A stretch of 12,080 bases of DNA from an uncultured bacterium (GTDB lineage Bacteria; Bacillota; Clostridia; Lachnospirales; Anaerotignaceae). The DNA lies in assembly GCA_905214825.1 (NCBI GenBank), contig CAJMNV010000057.1:1-12080 (forward strand). The letters run 5' to 3'. The position numbers and the translations under genes were made by a program. The number at the start of each line of letters is the position of its first letter. The stretch's first letter is position 1. Positions 1 through 7,501 of this stretch are shown here, piece by piece. The notes under the pieces are model-generated. The model searched no databases, was not told the DNA's origin, and saw only the letters and a program-made list of their open reading frames with translations.

Positions 1-108
<108 letters not shown>

Positions 109-115
109 TGATTCC

Positions 116-144
116 TATACAATTATTTAGAAATCATGTATAAT
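116..144 (+). promoter_or_regulatory. Promoter of the SLH surface-protein gene
   Basis: The -35 candidate TATACA (116-121, 4 of 6 consensus bases) is separated by 17 bp from a perfect -10 TATAAT (139-144). The predicted start near 151 leaves a leader of about 50 nt with AAGGG (192-196) six bases before the ATG. The core promoter overlaps an inverted repeat, ATACAATTAT (117-126) and ATAATTGTAT (140-149), with a 13-bp spacer, which could be an operator. Confidence 0.6.
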
Positions 145-202
145 TGTATGATAAAGTATATATTTGTAAACTTTTGTTAATGGAGAGAAAGAAGGGAAAA
201 AA

Positions 203-3200
203 ATGAAAGTAAACAAATTTGCTTTATCAACAACAGCAAGCTTATGTACCATGTTGTTGATAGGCACATCAACCGTACAAGCTGCGAGTACGGCTTTCCA
301 GGATACAAACGGTCACTGGGCACAAAATGCGATTACACGCATGAGCAGTTATCAAATTGTGAATGGGTATGCAGGTAATTTCCGTCCCAATGATACCATC
401 ACACGAGGTGAAATGGCTGTTATTTTAAACAATGTGATGAAATATCAGCAACAAGCAGATAATACGTTTAGCGACTTGCAACAAGCATTCTACACAGATG
501 CTATACTAAAAGCTGGACGTGCAGGTGTGATGTATGGTGCAAACGGCAAAGTGCGTCCAACAGACCCCATATCCAGACAAGAAGCCGTTGCTATGATGGC
601 AAGAGCTTTTGACGTGCAAGCATCTGCGGACAGTATTTCTGTACCTGATGCAGACAGCATTTCTGATTGGGCAAAAGGAAGTGTTGGTGCTTTCATGCAA
701 AAAGGATACATCGACGGCAAAAATGCATTCCGTCCCACTGCATCTATCACACGTGCAGAAGTTGTCACCATATTGAACCGTTTGTTGAGTGGATATTATG
801 CCACAGCAGGCAGTTTTTCAGAATCTGCAAATGGTACAGTGGTTATCAACACACAAGATGTTGCTTTGAAAGACGCTGTCATTGATGGTGATTTGATTTT
901 ATCCGAAGGGATAAAAGATGGCGATGTCACATTGGAAAATGTAACTGTAAAAGGACGCACACTCATTCGTGGTGGCGGGGCAAATTCCATTCATGTCACA
1001 GGAAATTCTGTACTGGGGGCTGTTGTAATGGAGCGTGATAGTGCCCCAGTTCGTATTGCCATAGAAAACGACGCAAAAGTTGGCAATATCACTGTTGGCG
1101 AAAAAGCAGCCGAAGCTGTTGTAACCGGTGATGTACCAAGTGTAACCGTTGCTGGCTCTGCAACATTAACCGCACAAGATGCAAAAATTGATACCATTTC
1201 TGTGACTGCATCTGATGCATCTGTGTCATTGACTGGACAAAGTGTTATCAAAAACGTAGAAGTTGCAGATAATGCAAAAAATGCTAATGTATCCGTTGCA
1301 AAAGATGCAACAATCAATACCATACAAATTCAAGCCGATGGTGCAAAAGTATCTGGCGAAGGGAAAGTCAGCGATGTAAAAGCAAATGCAAACAACATTA
1401 CTGTAAACACCAATGGTACCAATGTATCCGCAGCAGAAGGCACTTCCAATATCACAGCAGGTGGACAAAATGTGTCAGCAGGCAACTCCTCTACAACAAA
1501 CAAACCTTCCAAAAATGAATCCAGCAACTCTGGTTCTTCCAGTTCCGGTGGCGGCGGTGGTGGTGGTAGTCATCGTCCTTCCAAACCTGAAAAATTGGCG
1601 ATTGCAAAAGTGGAATCTGTGGAAAACGGCTTAGTGCGTATGACATTAAACCGTCCATCTGAAAAAAAATTGACAAAAGACCAATTTTCAATCATTTGCA
1701 CAGGTGCTGGCAAAAATATGACCATTTTAAGCGTAGAAACAACCAATAACGTTGTGTATGATTTGAAAACCGCTTACTATGATGACAATACTTATCAGTT
1801 AGGATTGACATTAGATGATGGTACATTACTCACTTATGATTTTGAAAGCAAATATGATTGTCCTGCCATCAGTGACCAAGATATGACACGTACCACAGCA
1901 ACCACAGCAGAATTTTCCTATAAATCCGATATTGCAGGAACATTCTACTATATGCTCAAACCAGAAGAAATCAATCGTTTGCAAGTTGCTGCAAATGATG
2001 AACCCACCGCAGAAGAAATTATGAAAAACGGTGTGCAAAAAGAAATGAAACTCAATGGTAATACATTCCAGATTACCGAATTGAAAGAACACACTGCCTA
2101 CACCATGTACTATGTGGCAAAAGGTATTGATGAAAAAGTGACATCTGTAAAATCTTTAAAAATTGCAGGTGAACCTGGACAAACACCACCAAGTGGGGCA
2201 ATTACCATTAACAACATTACATCTCATCGTATGGAAAATCCAGATTTCCTTGGCGAACACATTTATTTGAAAGTACAGTTGAGTGAACCCACAACTACAC
2301 AACTGACAAGCAAAAACTTTAAATTGTCTTGTCCAAAAGGCGATATTTCTTTGGGTACTATCAAAAGTACTGACAAACAAAATTATGAAGTATTCATCAA
2401 AGCAGGGCATGTCATTGATGACACAAACTTTACATTGACCATTACTTTTGATGATAATACAACTGCTACAAAGAAATTTTCTTCCGATTTGAGTGCCCCT
2501 ACGATTACTGTACGCAAATCTGATATCGTGCGTTTTGAAGACAGAAAAGCAAGTGTCATATTCAAAACAAACGAAGCTGGTAAGATGTATTGGACAGTAT
2601 TAAAAGGCAGTGATTTTGATGCAAATGGTAGCACACCAAAAAATCCTCAAAAAATATTAGATGCTAAACATGACATCAAAGAATTTTCTGCTGCTGGTAC
2701 ATATTCTTTTGATATTGATTTCTCAGACAAAGCAACTGATGCAACAGAAGGTTTGTATTTCTGTTTCTTTGGGGAAGATACATTGGGCAACCGCTCCTTT
2801 ACATTTGACTATGAACCAATACCAAATGCTGTAACACCCAAACCAGAAGCACCAGAACCACCCAAACCAGGTGAGTATCAAATCGTAAGTATTACCGGTT
2901 CTGTACAAGAACAAATGGTGCCTCCTGGAGAAGGGCATGTATTGACTGTTACCATGAACAAAAATGATACTGGTCTTCAGTTATTCGACAATAGCACTGT
3001 AAAAATTACAGGAAATAACGAAATTATTGAAGGTTTCAGAAAAATCGCTGTTGCTATGGAAGATCCTCAGAAACCGGAAGAACATTCTGTTTCTATCGTA
3101 AAAACAAAATTAGCAGAAGGGGATTATGTATTTGAAGCGATTATTACAAATACAGATCAACCCATCACAAAGTCTTTCCATGTAGACAAAGATGGTAATG

Positions 3201-3214
3201 TAACATCTGCATAA
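203..3214 (+). CDS. Secreted SLH-domain surface protein with beta-helix and Ig/FN3-like repeats
   Basis: A 1003-residue exported protein probably held in the cell wall through its SLH domains. The signal peptide is residues 1-27/28, with a hydrophobic core and VQA-A cleavage site. Three SLH domains follow (about 31-74, 88-131 and 147-190), each ending in the typical motif: ITRGE, ISRQE, ITRAE. Residues 205-425 alternate short V/I-rich strands with small polar turns, as in right-handed beta-helices common in clostridial SLH proteins. A Ser/Gly linker (about 426-463, including seven consecutive Gly) leads to two related modules (464-655 and 666-870) that share xAGxxYxxxLK and a C-terminal Y-rich strand. 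A Pro-rich hinge (872-889) and a shorter module (890-1003) end the protein. AAGGG six bases upstream supports the ATG. The gene stands alone between its own promoter and a strong terminator. The SLH role is family knowledge; the target of the C-terminal modules is unknown. Confidence 0.9.
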   Translation: MKVNKFALSTTASLCTMLLIGTSTVQAASTAFQDTNGHWAQNAITRMSSYQIVNGYAGNFRPNDTITRGEMAVILNNVMKYQQQADNTFSDLQQAFYTDAILKAGRAGVMYGANGKVRPTDPISRQEAVAMMARAFDVQASADSISVPDADSISDWAKGSVGAFMQKGYIDGKNAFRPTASITRAEVVTILNRLLSGYYATAGSFSESANGTVVINTQDVALKDAVIDGDLILSEGIKDGDVTLENVTVKGRTLIRGGGANSIHVTGNSVLGAVVMERDSAPVRIAIENDAKVGNITVGEKAAEAVVTGDVPSVTVAGSATLTAQDAKIDTISVTASDASVSLTGQSVIKNVEVADNAKNANVSVAKDATINTIQIQADGAKVSGEGKVSDVKANANNITVNTNGTNVSAAEGTSNITAGGQNVSAGNSSTTNKPSKNESSNSGSSSSGGGGGGGSHRPSKPEKLAIAKVESVENGLVRMTLNRPSEKKLTKDQFSIICTGAGKNMTILSVETTNNVVYDLKTAYYDDNTYQLGLTLDDGTLLTYDFESKYDCPAISDQDMTRTTATTAEFSYKSDIAGTFYYMLKPEEINRLQVAANDEPTAEEIMKNGVQKEMKLNGNTFQITELKEHTAYTMYYVAKGIDEKVTSVKSLKIAGEPGQTPPSGAITINNITSHRMENPDFLGEHIYLKVQLSEPTTTQLTSKNFKLSCPKGDISLGTIKSTDKQNYEVFIKAGHVIDDTNFTLTITFDDNTTATKKFSSDLSAPTITVRKSDIVRFEDRKASVIFKTNEAGKMYWTVLKGSDFDANGSTPKNPQKILDAKHDIKEFSAAGTYSFDIDFSDKATDATEGLYFCFFGEDTLGNRSFTFDYEPIPNAVTPKPEAPEPPKPGEYQIVSITGSVQEQMVPPGEGHVLTVTMNKNDTGLQLFDNSTVKITGNNEIIEGFRKIAVAMEDPQKPEEHSVSIVKTKLAEGDYVFEAIITNTDQPITKSFHVDKDGNVTSA

Positions 3215-3218
3215 TCAC

Positions 3219-3254
3219 AAAAAGTGGCATTGTGTAAACAATGCCACTTTTTTT
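3219..3254. terminator. Bidirectional intrinsic terminator between convergent genes
   Basis: A perfect 15-bp stem (3219-3233 with 3238-3252) encloses a GTAA loop. The stem core is GTGGCATTGT, flanked by A on the left and T on the right, so both strands give a hairpin plus U-tract. On the + strand the loop is GUAA, a GNRA tetraloop, which favours stability for the SLH transcript. It starts four bases after that gene's stop and 24 bp from the stop of the convergent c-di-GMP gene, so it very likely serves both. Confidence 0.93.
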
Positions 3255-3277
3255 ATATATACACTTTTGATTTTGAA

Positions 3278-6163
3278 TTACATTTTGCTTAACAGACGAT
3301 AAAATGCAGACAATTCCATTGGGCGATAATAGTGATACCCTTGTATCATGTCACACCCTGTATTTTTTATCATGATATTTTGTTCTGCATTTTCCACACC
3401 TTCCATACAAACCATTTTTCCAAATTGATGACACGCATATACAATACTGCGTATAAACTGCAATTTTTCTTCTGATTTTGTAACTTCCAGCAACAGCGAA
3501 TGGTCAATTTTTATCACATCACATGGATACCGCAACAACATTCTCAATGAAGAATATCCACTACCAAAATCATCCAATGCAATCTGTATACCCATTTTTT
3601 TACACATATCCATAAAATATGTCAATGTTTCCGGTTGTTCATCCAAACAACTTTCTGTCATTTCTACAATCAAGTGTTTACCTTGCAAGCGATATTTTTG
3701 CAATGTTTTTTGCATAATATCTGTAAATGCTTCATCTGCCAGCTGATACGCACTCACATTAAATGCCAAACAAAAATTGGGGATATATGTCATCATACGC
3801 ACACAACTACGCACTGCTTGCTCAAATACCCATCTTCCAACAATATGTATCACATTTTCTTTTTCCAGCATTGGAATGAAAATGGCAGGAGAAATATCTT
3901 CCCCTTCAAAATGCCAACGCAACAGTATTTCGCCGCCAATGATACGACCATCTTTTGCAGAAACCGTAGGCTGAATGACCACACGGAAATGTTCCATACC
4001 ATGCAACACATCTTGGCTCAATTTTATTGCCATATTTGACATTTGTTTCATACGATGTATGCTGGTTGCGGAATCATCCACATAAGGTCTGTTGACTTCC
4101 TGTTTTGCCACACGAATGAGTGAAACAATATGTTCTAAAAAATTTTCTGATGTAATGGTGGGAGATGGATATTTTACCAATGCAAAAGAGCAAACACGAT
4201 GCATAGAAATGCTCATTGCTTTATAACAATTTTGAATGATATCACGAATTTGCTGTATCAACTCTTGTTCGCTTTCTTGGCACTGTGTATCCACTAAAGC
4301 CATACACTGCATACCCTCCAAACGATAAAAAAACATTTTGTCTGAAAGATGGTTCATCAAACTATCTGCAATATTTTTCAACAAACGGTCTGCATAAGAA
4401 CGACCTCTGGTATTATTGATTTCTGTGATATGATTGATACTAAACCCAATGACAAGTGTTTGTTTTTCCCTTTTTTCTATCTCATTCAATCCATGAAACA
4501 CCTCAGACACTCTTGGAAAATTGGTCACAGGGTCAACCACAAATTCATCATCTTGGTATGTAATGCGTCCAGAAAGAAAGAGAGGCTTGCTTTTATCTTC
4601 ATTCCATTTCAAAATAGCATAACAACGCACCCATATATTTTTTCCTGCTGTATTGCGTACTTGATAACGCAAATCATGAATGGTACGCTTTTTTTGTATC
4701 ATATCATTTAATTCTTTTCGATATAATTCTTTAAATTTTGGAGTACTGATATGCTGTGCCCACACACGTATCAAGCTTGGCACAATATTGCTTTCAAAAC
4801 CAAATTCCTGCCGCATATTATCCGATATATAAAACAAATTCCTTTGCATATCTCCAAAATAAAAATAGCTGGAGGAATTTTGTTGTGCCATGGATTGAAA
4901 CAATGATTCTACATCATGATATATCGTTTTCAAAAACTGTGCAAACGGTGTTTTGATTTCTTCTTGTTTTATTTGGGGCTGTTCTATGTGTTCTATGGGT
5001 ACTCTACGGTCTCTAATCATATAATTTTGTGTGTAATATTTCCGTTTGTCTTGATACATGACTTTATCGGCTTTTGCAATCAGCGTTTCCAAATTTAACG
5101 GCTGCTGGTTTGACCAAGTATACCCTACTGCAATATGATATTTGTCCTCTTGTATACGACTACGCAATTCCTGCACACTTTTTTGAAAATCCGCCTCACT
5201 GCAATTTGGGTGCACAGATACAAACTCATCGCCACCTGTACGATAAATCCAATCTGTGCACAATATTTCCCGAATAAGTTGATAACAATGTTGAATCATC
5301 TGGTCGCCTGCATCATGTCCAATGGTGTCATTGGTGTGTTTCAATCCTGTAATGTCACAATATATTACCCCCACAGACAGCATTTGTAATCGATTGACGT
5401 GATGTTCTGACATTGCATTGCGGTTAAATGCCCCTGTCAAGGGGTCATGAAAACTCAAATTGTTCAATCTTCTTAATAAATCCCGTCGTTTCAACAACGA
5501 CGCAACAAAATACCCAATAATATTTAACAATGGTGCCATCAGTTCCAACATATCCTCATTTGGATTATCCACACCAATAAAGCCCAAAATCTGTTCTTCC
5601 ATATGTATGGGACCTACTGCCAGTGTGGAAATATCTTGTGGTTTCAATATCGCATATGACACAGGATATTTTGTACGAATATCTTCCAAATTTTCAATCA
5701 CAACCACTTTATTTTGTTGAAACAGCTGTATCCACCAATCTATACCATCTTGTCTCTCATGTTGCAGCATATCCTTTTGTGGTACAACACCTTTTTCACA
5801 CCATTCATAAGTATTGCTTATCAAGTTATTTTCTTCTAGCTCAAAGATATAAGTACGGTCGCAACAAAAAGTTTTACCCATATAATAAAGTATATTTTCA
5901 ATGGATTTATCAGGGTCTGTTGTAGAAAATATTTGCTGTAAACATTCGTTTAATATTGTTTCACTACGTGCATAATAATAGGACGTATTGGAGGCAATTT
6001 CTGTATTCATATCAATGGCAATTTCCACACGATATTGTTTATCATCATAGACCACCAAAGTATCTTTAACCAAAAAATTTTTATGCAATACAGGGTTTTT
6101 ATGCTCCCATGATACAAATTTTCCCACTTCCAATTTGTGATTTGTACAAAAAGAACAAGGCAT
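3278..6163 (-). CDS. c-di-GMP turnover protein, (PAS)-GAF-GGDEF-PAS-GGDEF(degenerate)-EAL
   Basis: The open frame gives 961 residues. Residues 1-52 are the second half of a PAS-like domain (PCSFCTN, then a KDT strand). A GAF-like domain spans about 66-225. GGDEF 1 (236-385) has an intact signature, RTGGDEF at 308-314, so cyclase activity is plausible; its inhibitory I-site RxxD position reads LCTD (301-304), so product inhibition is probably lost. A PAS/PAC domain (about 430-540) precedes a second GGDEF fold (541-690) whose signature is degraded to EGMQC (616-620). The EAL domain (700-961) keeps the expected catalytic residues: E745 (as EIL), N802, E834, D864/D865, K885, E921 and Q941, suggesting active phosphodiesterase. 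No transmembrane segment is evident, so it is probably cytoplasmic. The ATG at 6163 lacks a ribosome-binding site; the natural start is probably 6306 in another frame (see next entry), giving about 1009 residues. Confidence 0.85.
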   Translation of the reverse strand: MPCSFCTNHKLEVGKFVSWEHKNPVLHKNFLVKDTLVVYDDKQYRVEIAIDMNTEIASNTSYYYARSETILNECLQQIFSTTDPDKSIENILYYMGKTFCCDRTYIFELEENNLISNTYEWCEKGVVPQKDMLQHERQDGIDWWIQLFQQNKVVVIENLEDIRTKYPVSYAILKPQDISTLAVGPIHMEEQILGFIGVDNPNEDMLELMAPLLNIIGYFVASLLKRRDLLRRLNNLSFHDPLTGAFNRNAMSEHHVNRLQMLSVGVIYCDITGLKHTNDTIGHDAGDQMIQHCYQLIREILCTDWIYRTGGDEFVSVHPNCSEADFQKSVQELRSRIQEDKYHIAVGYTWSNQQPLNLETLIAKADKVMYQDKRKYYTQNYMIRDRRVPIEHIEQPQIKQEEIKTPFAQFLKTIYHDVESLFQSMAQQNSSSYFYFGDMQRNLFYISDNMRQEFGFESNIVPSLIRVWAQHISTPKFKELYRKELNDMIQKKRTIHDLRYQVRNTAGKNIWVRCYAILKWNEDKSKPLFLSGRITYQDDEFVVDPVTNFPRVSEVFHGLNEIEKREKQTLVIGFSINHITEINNTRGRSYADRLLKNIADSLMNHLSDKMFFYRLEGMQCMALVDTQCQESEQELIQQIRDIIQNCYKAMSISMHRVCSFALVKYPSPTITSENFLEHIVSLIRVAKQEVNRPYVDDSATSIHRMKQMSNMAIKLSQDVLHGMEHFRVVIQPTVSAKDGRIIGGEILLRWHFEGEDISPAIFIPMLEKENVIHIVGRWVFEQAVRSCVRMMTYIPNFCLAFNVSAYQLADEAFTDIMQKTLQKYRLQGKHLIVEMTESCLDEQPETLTYFMDMCKKMGIQIALDDFGSGYSSLRMLLRYPCDVIKIDHSLLLEVTKSEEKLQFIRSIVYACHQFGKMVCMEGVENAEQNIMIKNTGCDMIQGYHYYRPMELSAFYRLLSKM

Positions 6164-6306
6164 TTGTTTTTTATTTTCGTCGCATGAGAATGGTATCCCA
6201 AAGAATTTCGCAAATACGCGTTCATATAAACCAAACTATTTGTTTGTATATCCGATACATAGACCATCTCGTCCAGTTCTTCAAAAAATTCCCATATAAA
6301 TTTCAT
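6007..6306 (-). pseudogene. Out-of-frame 5' part of the c-di-GMP gene (N-terminal PAS half)
   Basis: ATG at 6306 follows GAGG with six bases between, a good ribosome-binding site. It opens a 99-codon frame whose first 41 or so residues read as the start of a PAS domain (VYVSDI, LVYMN, LGYHSH). The rest of that domain (PCSFCTN, then a KDT strand) lies in the -1 frame, which becomes the long GGDEF-EAL reading frame. The two meet at ATA-AAA-AAC (6174-6166), a canonical -1 slippery heptamer; slippage there yields ...KIKN-QMPCSFC... in the right frame. One extra A in the A6 run would also repair it. The join looks about ten residues shorter than related PAS domains as I recall them, where a KCYEVLQG-like stretch is expected, so a small deletion is another explanation. 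After codon 47 this frame is probably meaningless. Confidence 0.6.
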
Positions 6307-6471
6307 GTTCAACCTCTTTTATTCTCTATTGCATACTTTTATTTTTTGGAAATTGTTGCACACTGACATTATGATATACCAATCATGCATCTACTTTTTG
6401 ATATTCATCATTTGTGTATTTTTATAAATAAAAAATGTAAAAATCAAATTTATTTTCATATAATTGTTTTT

Positions 6472-6500
6472 ATTATAAACAATACAATATCACAAATCAA
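6472..6500 (-). promoter_or_regulatory. Promoter for the c-di-GMP gene
   Basis: On the minus strand, TTGATT (6500-6495, 4 of 6) is followed after 17 bp by a perfect TATAAT (6477-6472). The predicted start near 6465 gives a very A/U-rich leader of about 160 nt before the ATG at 6306. I see no riboswitch fold in the leader. The -10 overlaps one arm of a 7-bp inverted repeat, ATTGTTT (6463-6469) and AAACAAT (6477-6483). Confidence 0.55.
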
Positions 6501-6556
6501 GTTTTCCACACCATATTTTCATGTGCTTTTTAGCATAAAAACACATTTTTCACAGT

Positions 6557-7408
6557 TCAAAGAAATGTATCATTTTCCATGATAATCGGTTTCAATTCTG
6601 TCTCATCGCCATATAAATCCGGTCTGTTTTGCAAGTAATTTTTTAATGCTTCCCGATTTTGGAATTTGGTTGCTTGGAACGGGAACAAGGGGCCATACTT
6701 TTCAACAAACAACAAACCATCTTGCATTTGCACAAGTACTCCTGTATGCCCCACAAAACGCACATTTTCAAATGTGGAATGTATATAAACGTTAATCAAT
6801 GAAATCCCATCTCCATTGATTTTTATCTCTCTATCTGCCCAAGCAGTTTGCATTCTTTCTTTATGTTCTTCCAAAGTGGTTGTACCATCTACAGGTATCC
6901 AGTGAAACAATGTAATAAAATCACTTCTTTCTTGTGCATTACATTGAAATTGCGGATACATATCAATCGCTTCTATATCAAACATCAAAAACGTATCATT
7001 TTCCAACTGTTTGCCATTTGTTTGTATCATATTTTTCATCAGCAAATAGCTTGTCAATCGACAATTTGCTTCTGGCACAATCTCTCCATCTGCCAATTCT
7101 TTATATGAAACAACCAAGTCATCATACTGAACACCATTTTTCCCCATTTTCTGAAAACCTTCTGGTAATGTGTATGCTGTCACACGTTCGTTAAAATCAT
7201 CTGCCCAAGAAAGTAATATGTCTGTTTGTTCTTTTGTCACACCATAATTTTGTAAAATATCTGTCACTTCTTTTTGTGATACAGTATCCGCCAAATTGGT
7301 ATACAAAATATCATTGTCATTGGTTGCACCATTTTCGGATTGTTGTTTTTGACTGCCGCACGCTGTCAAGAAAAGCATTGCCATACAAAATGTTATGATT
7401 TTTTTCAT
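6557..7408 (-). CDS. DUF4300-type lipoprotein
   Basis: A 283-residue exported lipoprotein. It begins MKK, has a short hydrophobic segment and a lipobox LTAC with Cys17 as the lipid-anchored residue, so it should sit on the outer face of the membrane. The body matches what I recognise as DUF4300: a YTNLADTVSQKEV opening (36-48), NCRLTSY (115-121), LMFDIEAI (141-148), FVGHTGVLV (218-226), DGLLFVEKYGP (230-240), and the closing PIIMEND (274-280). The family has no established function known to me. Conserved-looking C116, H221 and E236 sit in a pattern resembling papain/NlpC-like Cys-His enzymes; that is inference only. AAGGAG lies six bases before the ATG. The gene has its own extended -10 promoter 93 bp downstream of the larger lipoprotein gene on the same strand, so joint transcription is possible. 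Confidence 0.85.
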   Translation of the reverse strand: MKKIITFCMAMLFLTACGSQKQQSENGATNDNDILYTNLADTVSQKEVTDILQNYGVTKEQTDILLSWADDFNERVTAYTLPEGFQKMGKNGVQYDDLVVSYKELADGEIVPEANCRLTSYLLMKNMIQTNGKQLENDTFLMFDIEAIDMYPQFQCNAQERSDFITLFHWIPVDGTTTLEEHKERMQTAWADREIKINGDGISLINVYIHSTFENVRFVGHTGVLVQMQDGLLFVEKYGPLFPFQATKFQNREALKNYLQNRPDLYGDETELKPIIMENDTFL

Positions 7409-7414
7409 GCATAT

Positions 7415-7420
7415 CTCCTT
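7415..7420 (-). promoter_or_regulatory. Ribosome-binding site of the DUF4300-type lipoprotein
   Basis: AAGGAG on the minus strand lies six bases before the ATG at 7408. It fixes this start, which also gives a complete lipoprotein signal peptide. Confidence 0.8.
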
Positions 7421-7443
7421 TATTTTTGATATATTTTCGTACC

Positions 7444-7452
7444 ATTATAACA
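7444..7452 (-). promoter_or_regulatory. Extended -10 promoter of the DUF4300-type gene
   Basis: The minus strand reads TGT-TATAAT, a perfect -10 with the upstream TGn extension. No good -35 is found 16-18 bp upstream, which extended -10 promoters can tolerate. The predicted start near 7437 gives a leader of about 29 nt that contains the ribosome-binding site. Confidence 0.6.
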
Positions 7453-7461
7453 TACGTTTTA

Positions 7462-7489
7462 TTGACACACCATACCATTTTGTTATAGA
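7462..7489 (+). promoter_or_regulatory. Candidate antisense promoter facing the 3' end of the large lipoprotein gene
   Basis: The + strand has a perfect TTGACA (7462-7467), a 16-bp spacer and TATAGA (7484-7489) preceded by the TGn extension (7481-7483). No credible + strand gene lies downstream. Transcription from about 7496 would run antisense into the large lipoprotein gene ending at 7502. It could also be a chance match in A/T-rich DNA. Confidence 0.35.
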
Positions 7490-7501
7490 TATGTCTTTTT
7501 A

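Noticed and set aside
6010..6163. ATG at 6163 or 6010 as the genuine start of the GGDEF-EAL protein
   Set aside because: Neither has a Shine-Dalgarno sequence, and either would leave half a PAS domain or none. The upstream frame from 6306 supplies the missing half with a good ribosome-binding site.
6521..6550. Hairpin ATGTGCTTTTTA/TAAAAACACAT followed by T5 on the + strand, as a terminator for the DUF4300-type gene
   Set aside because: The stem is almost all A/T with a bulge. The T-run is on the + strand side, while the gene is transcribed on the minus strand, where no U-tail follows.
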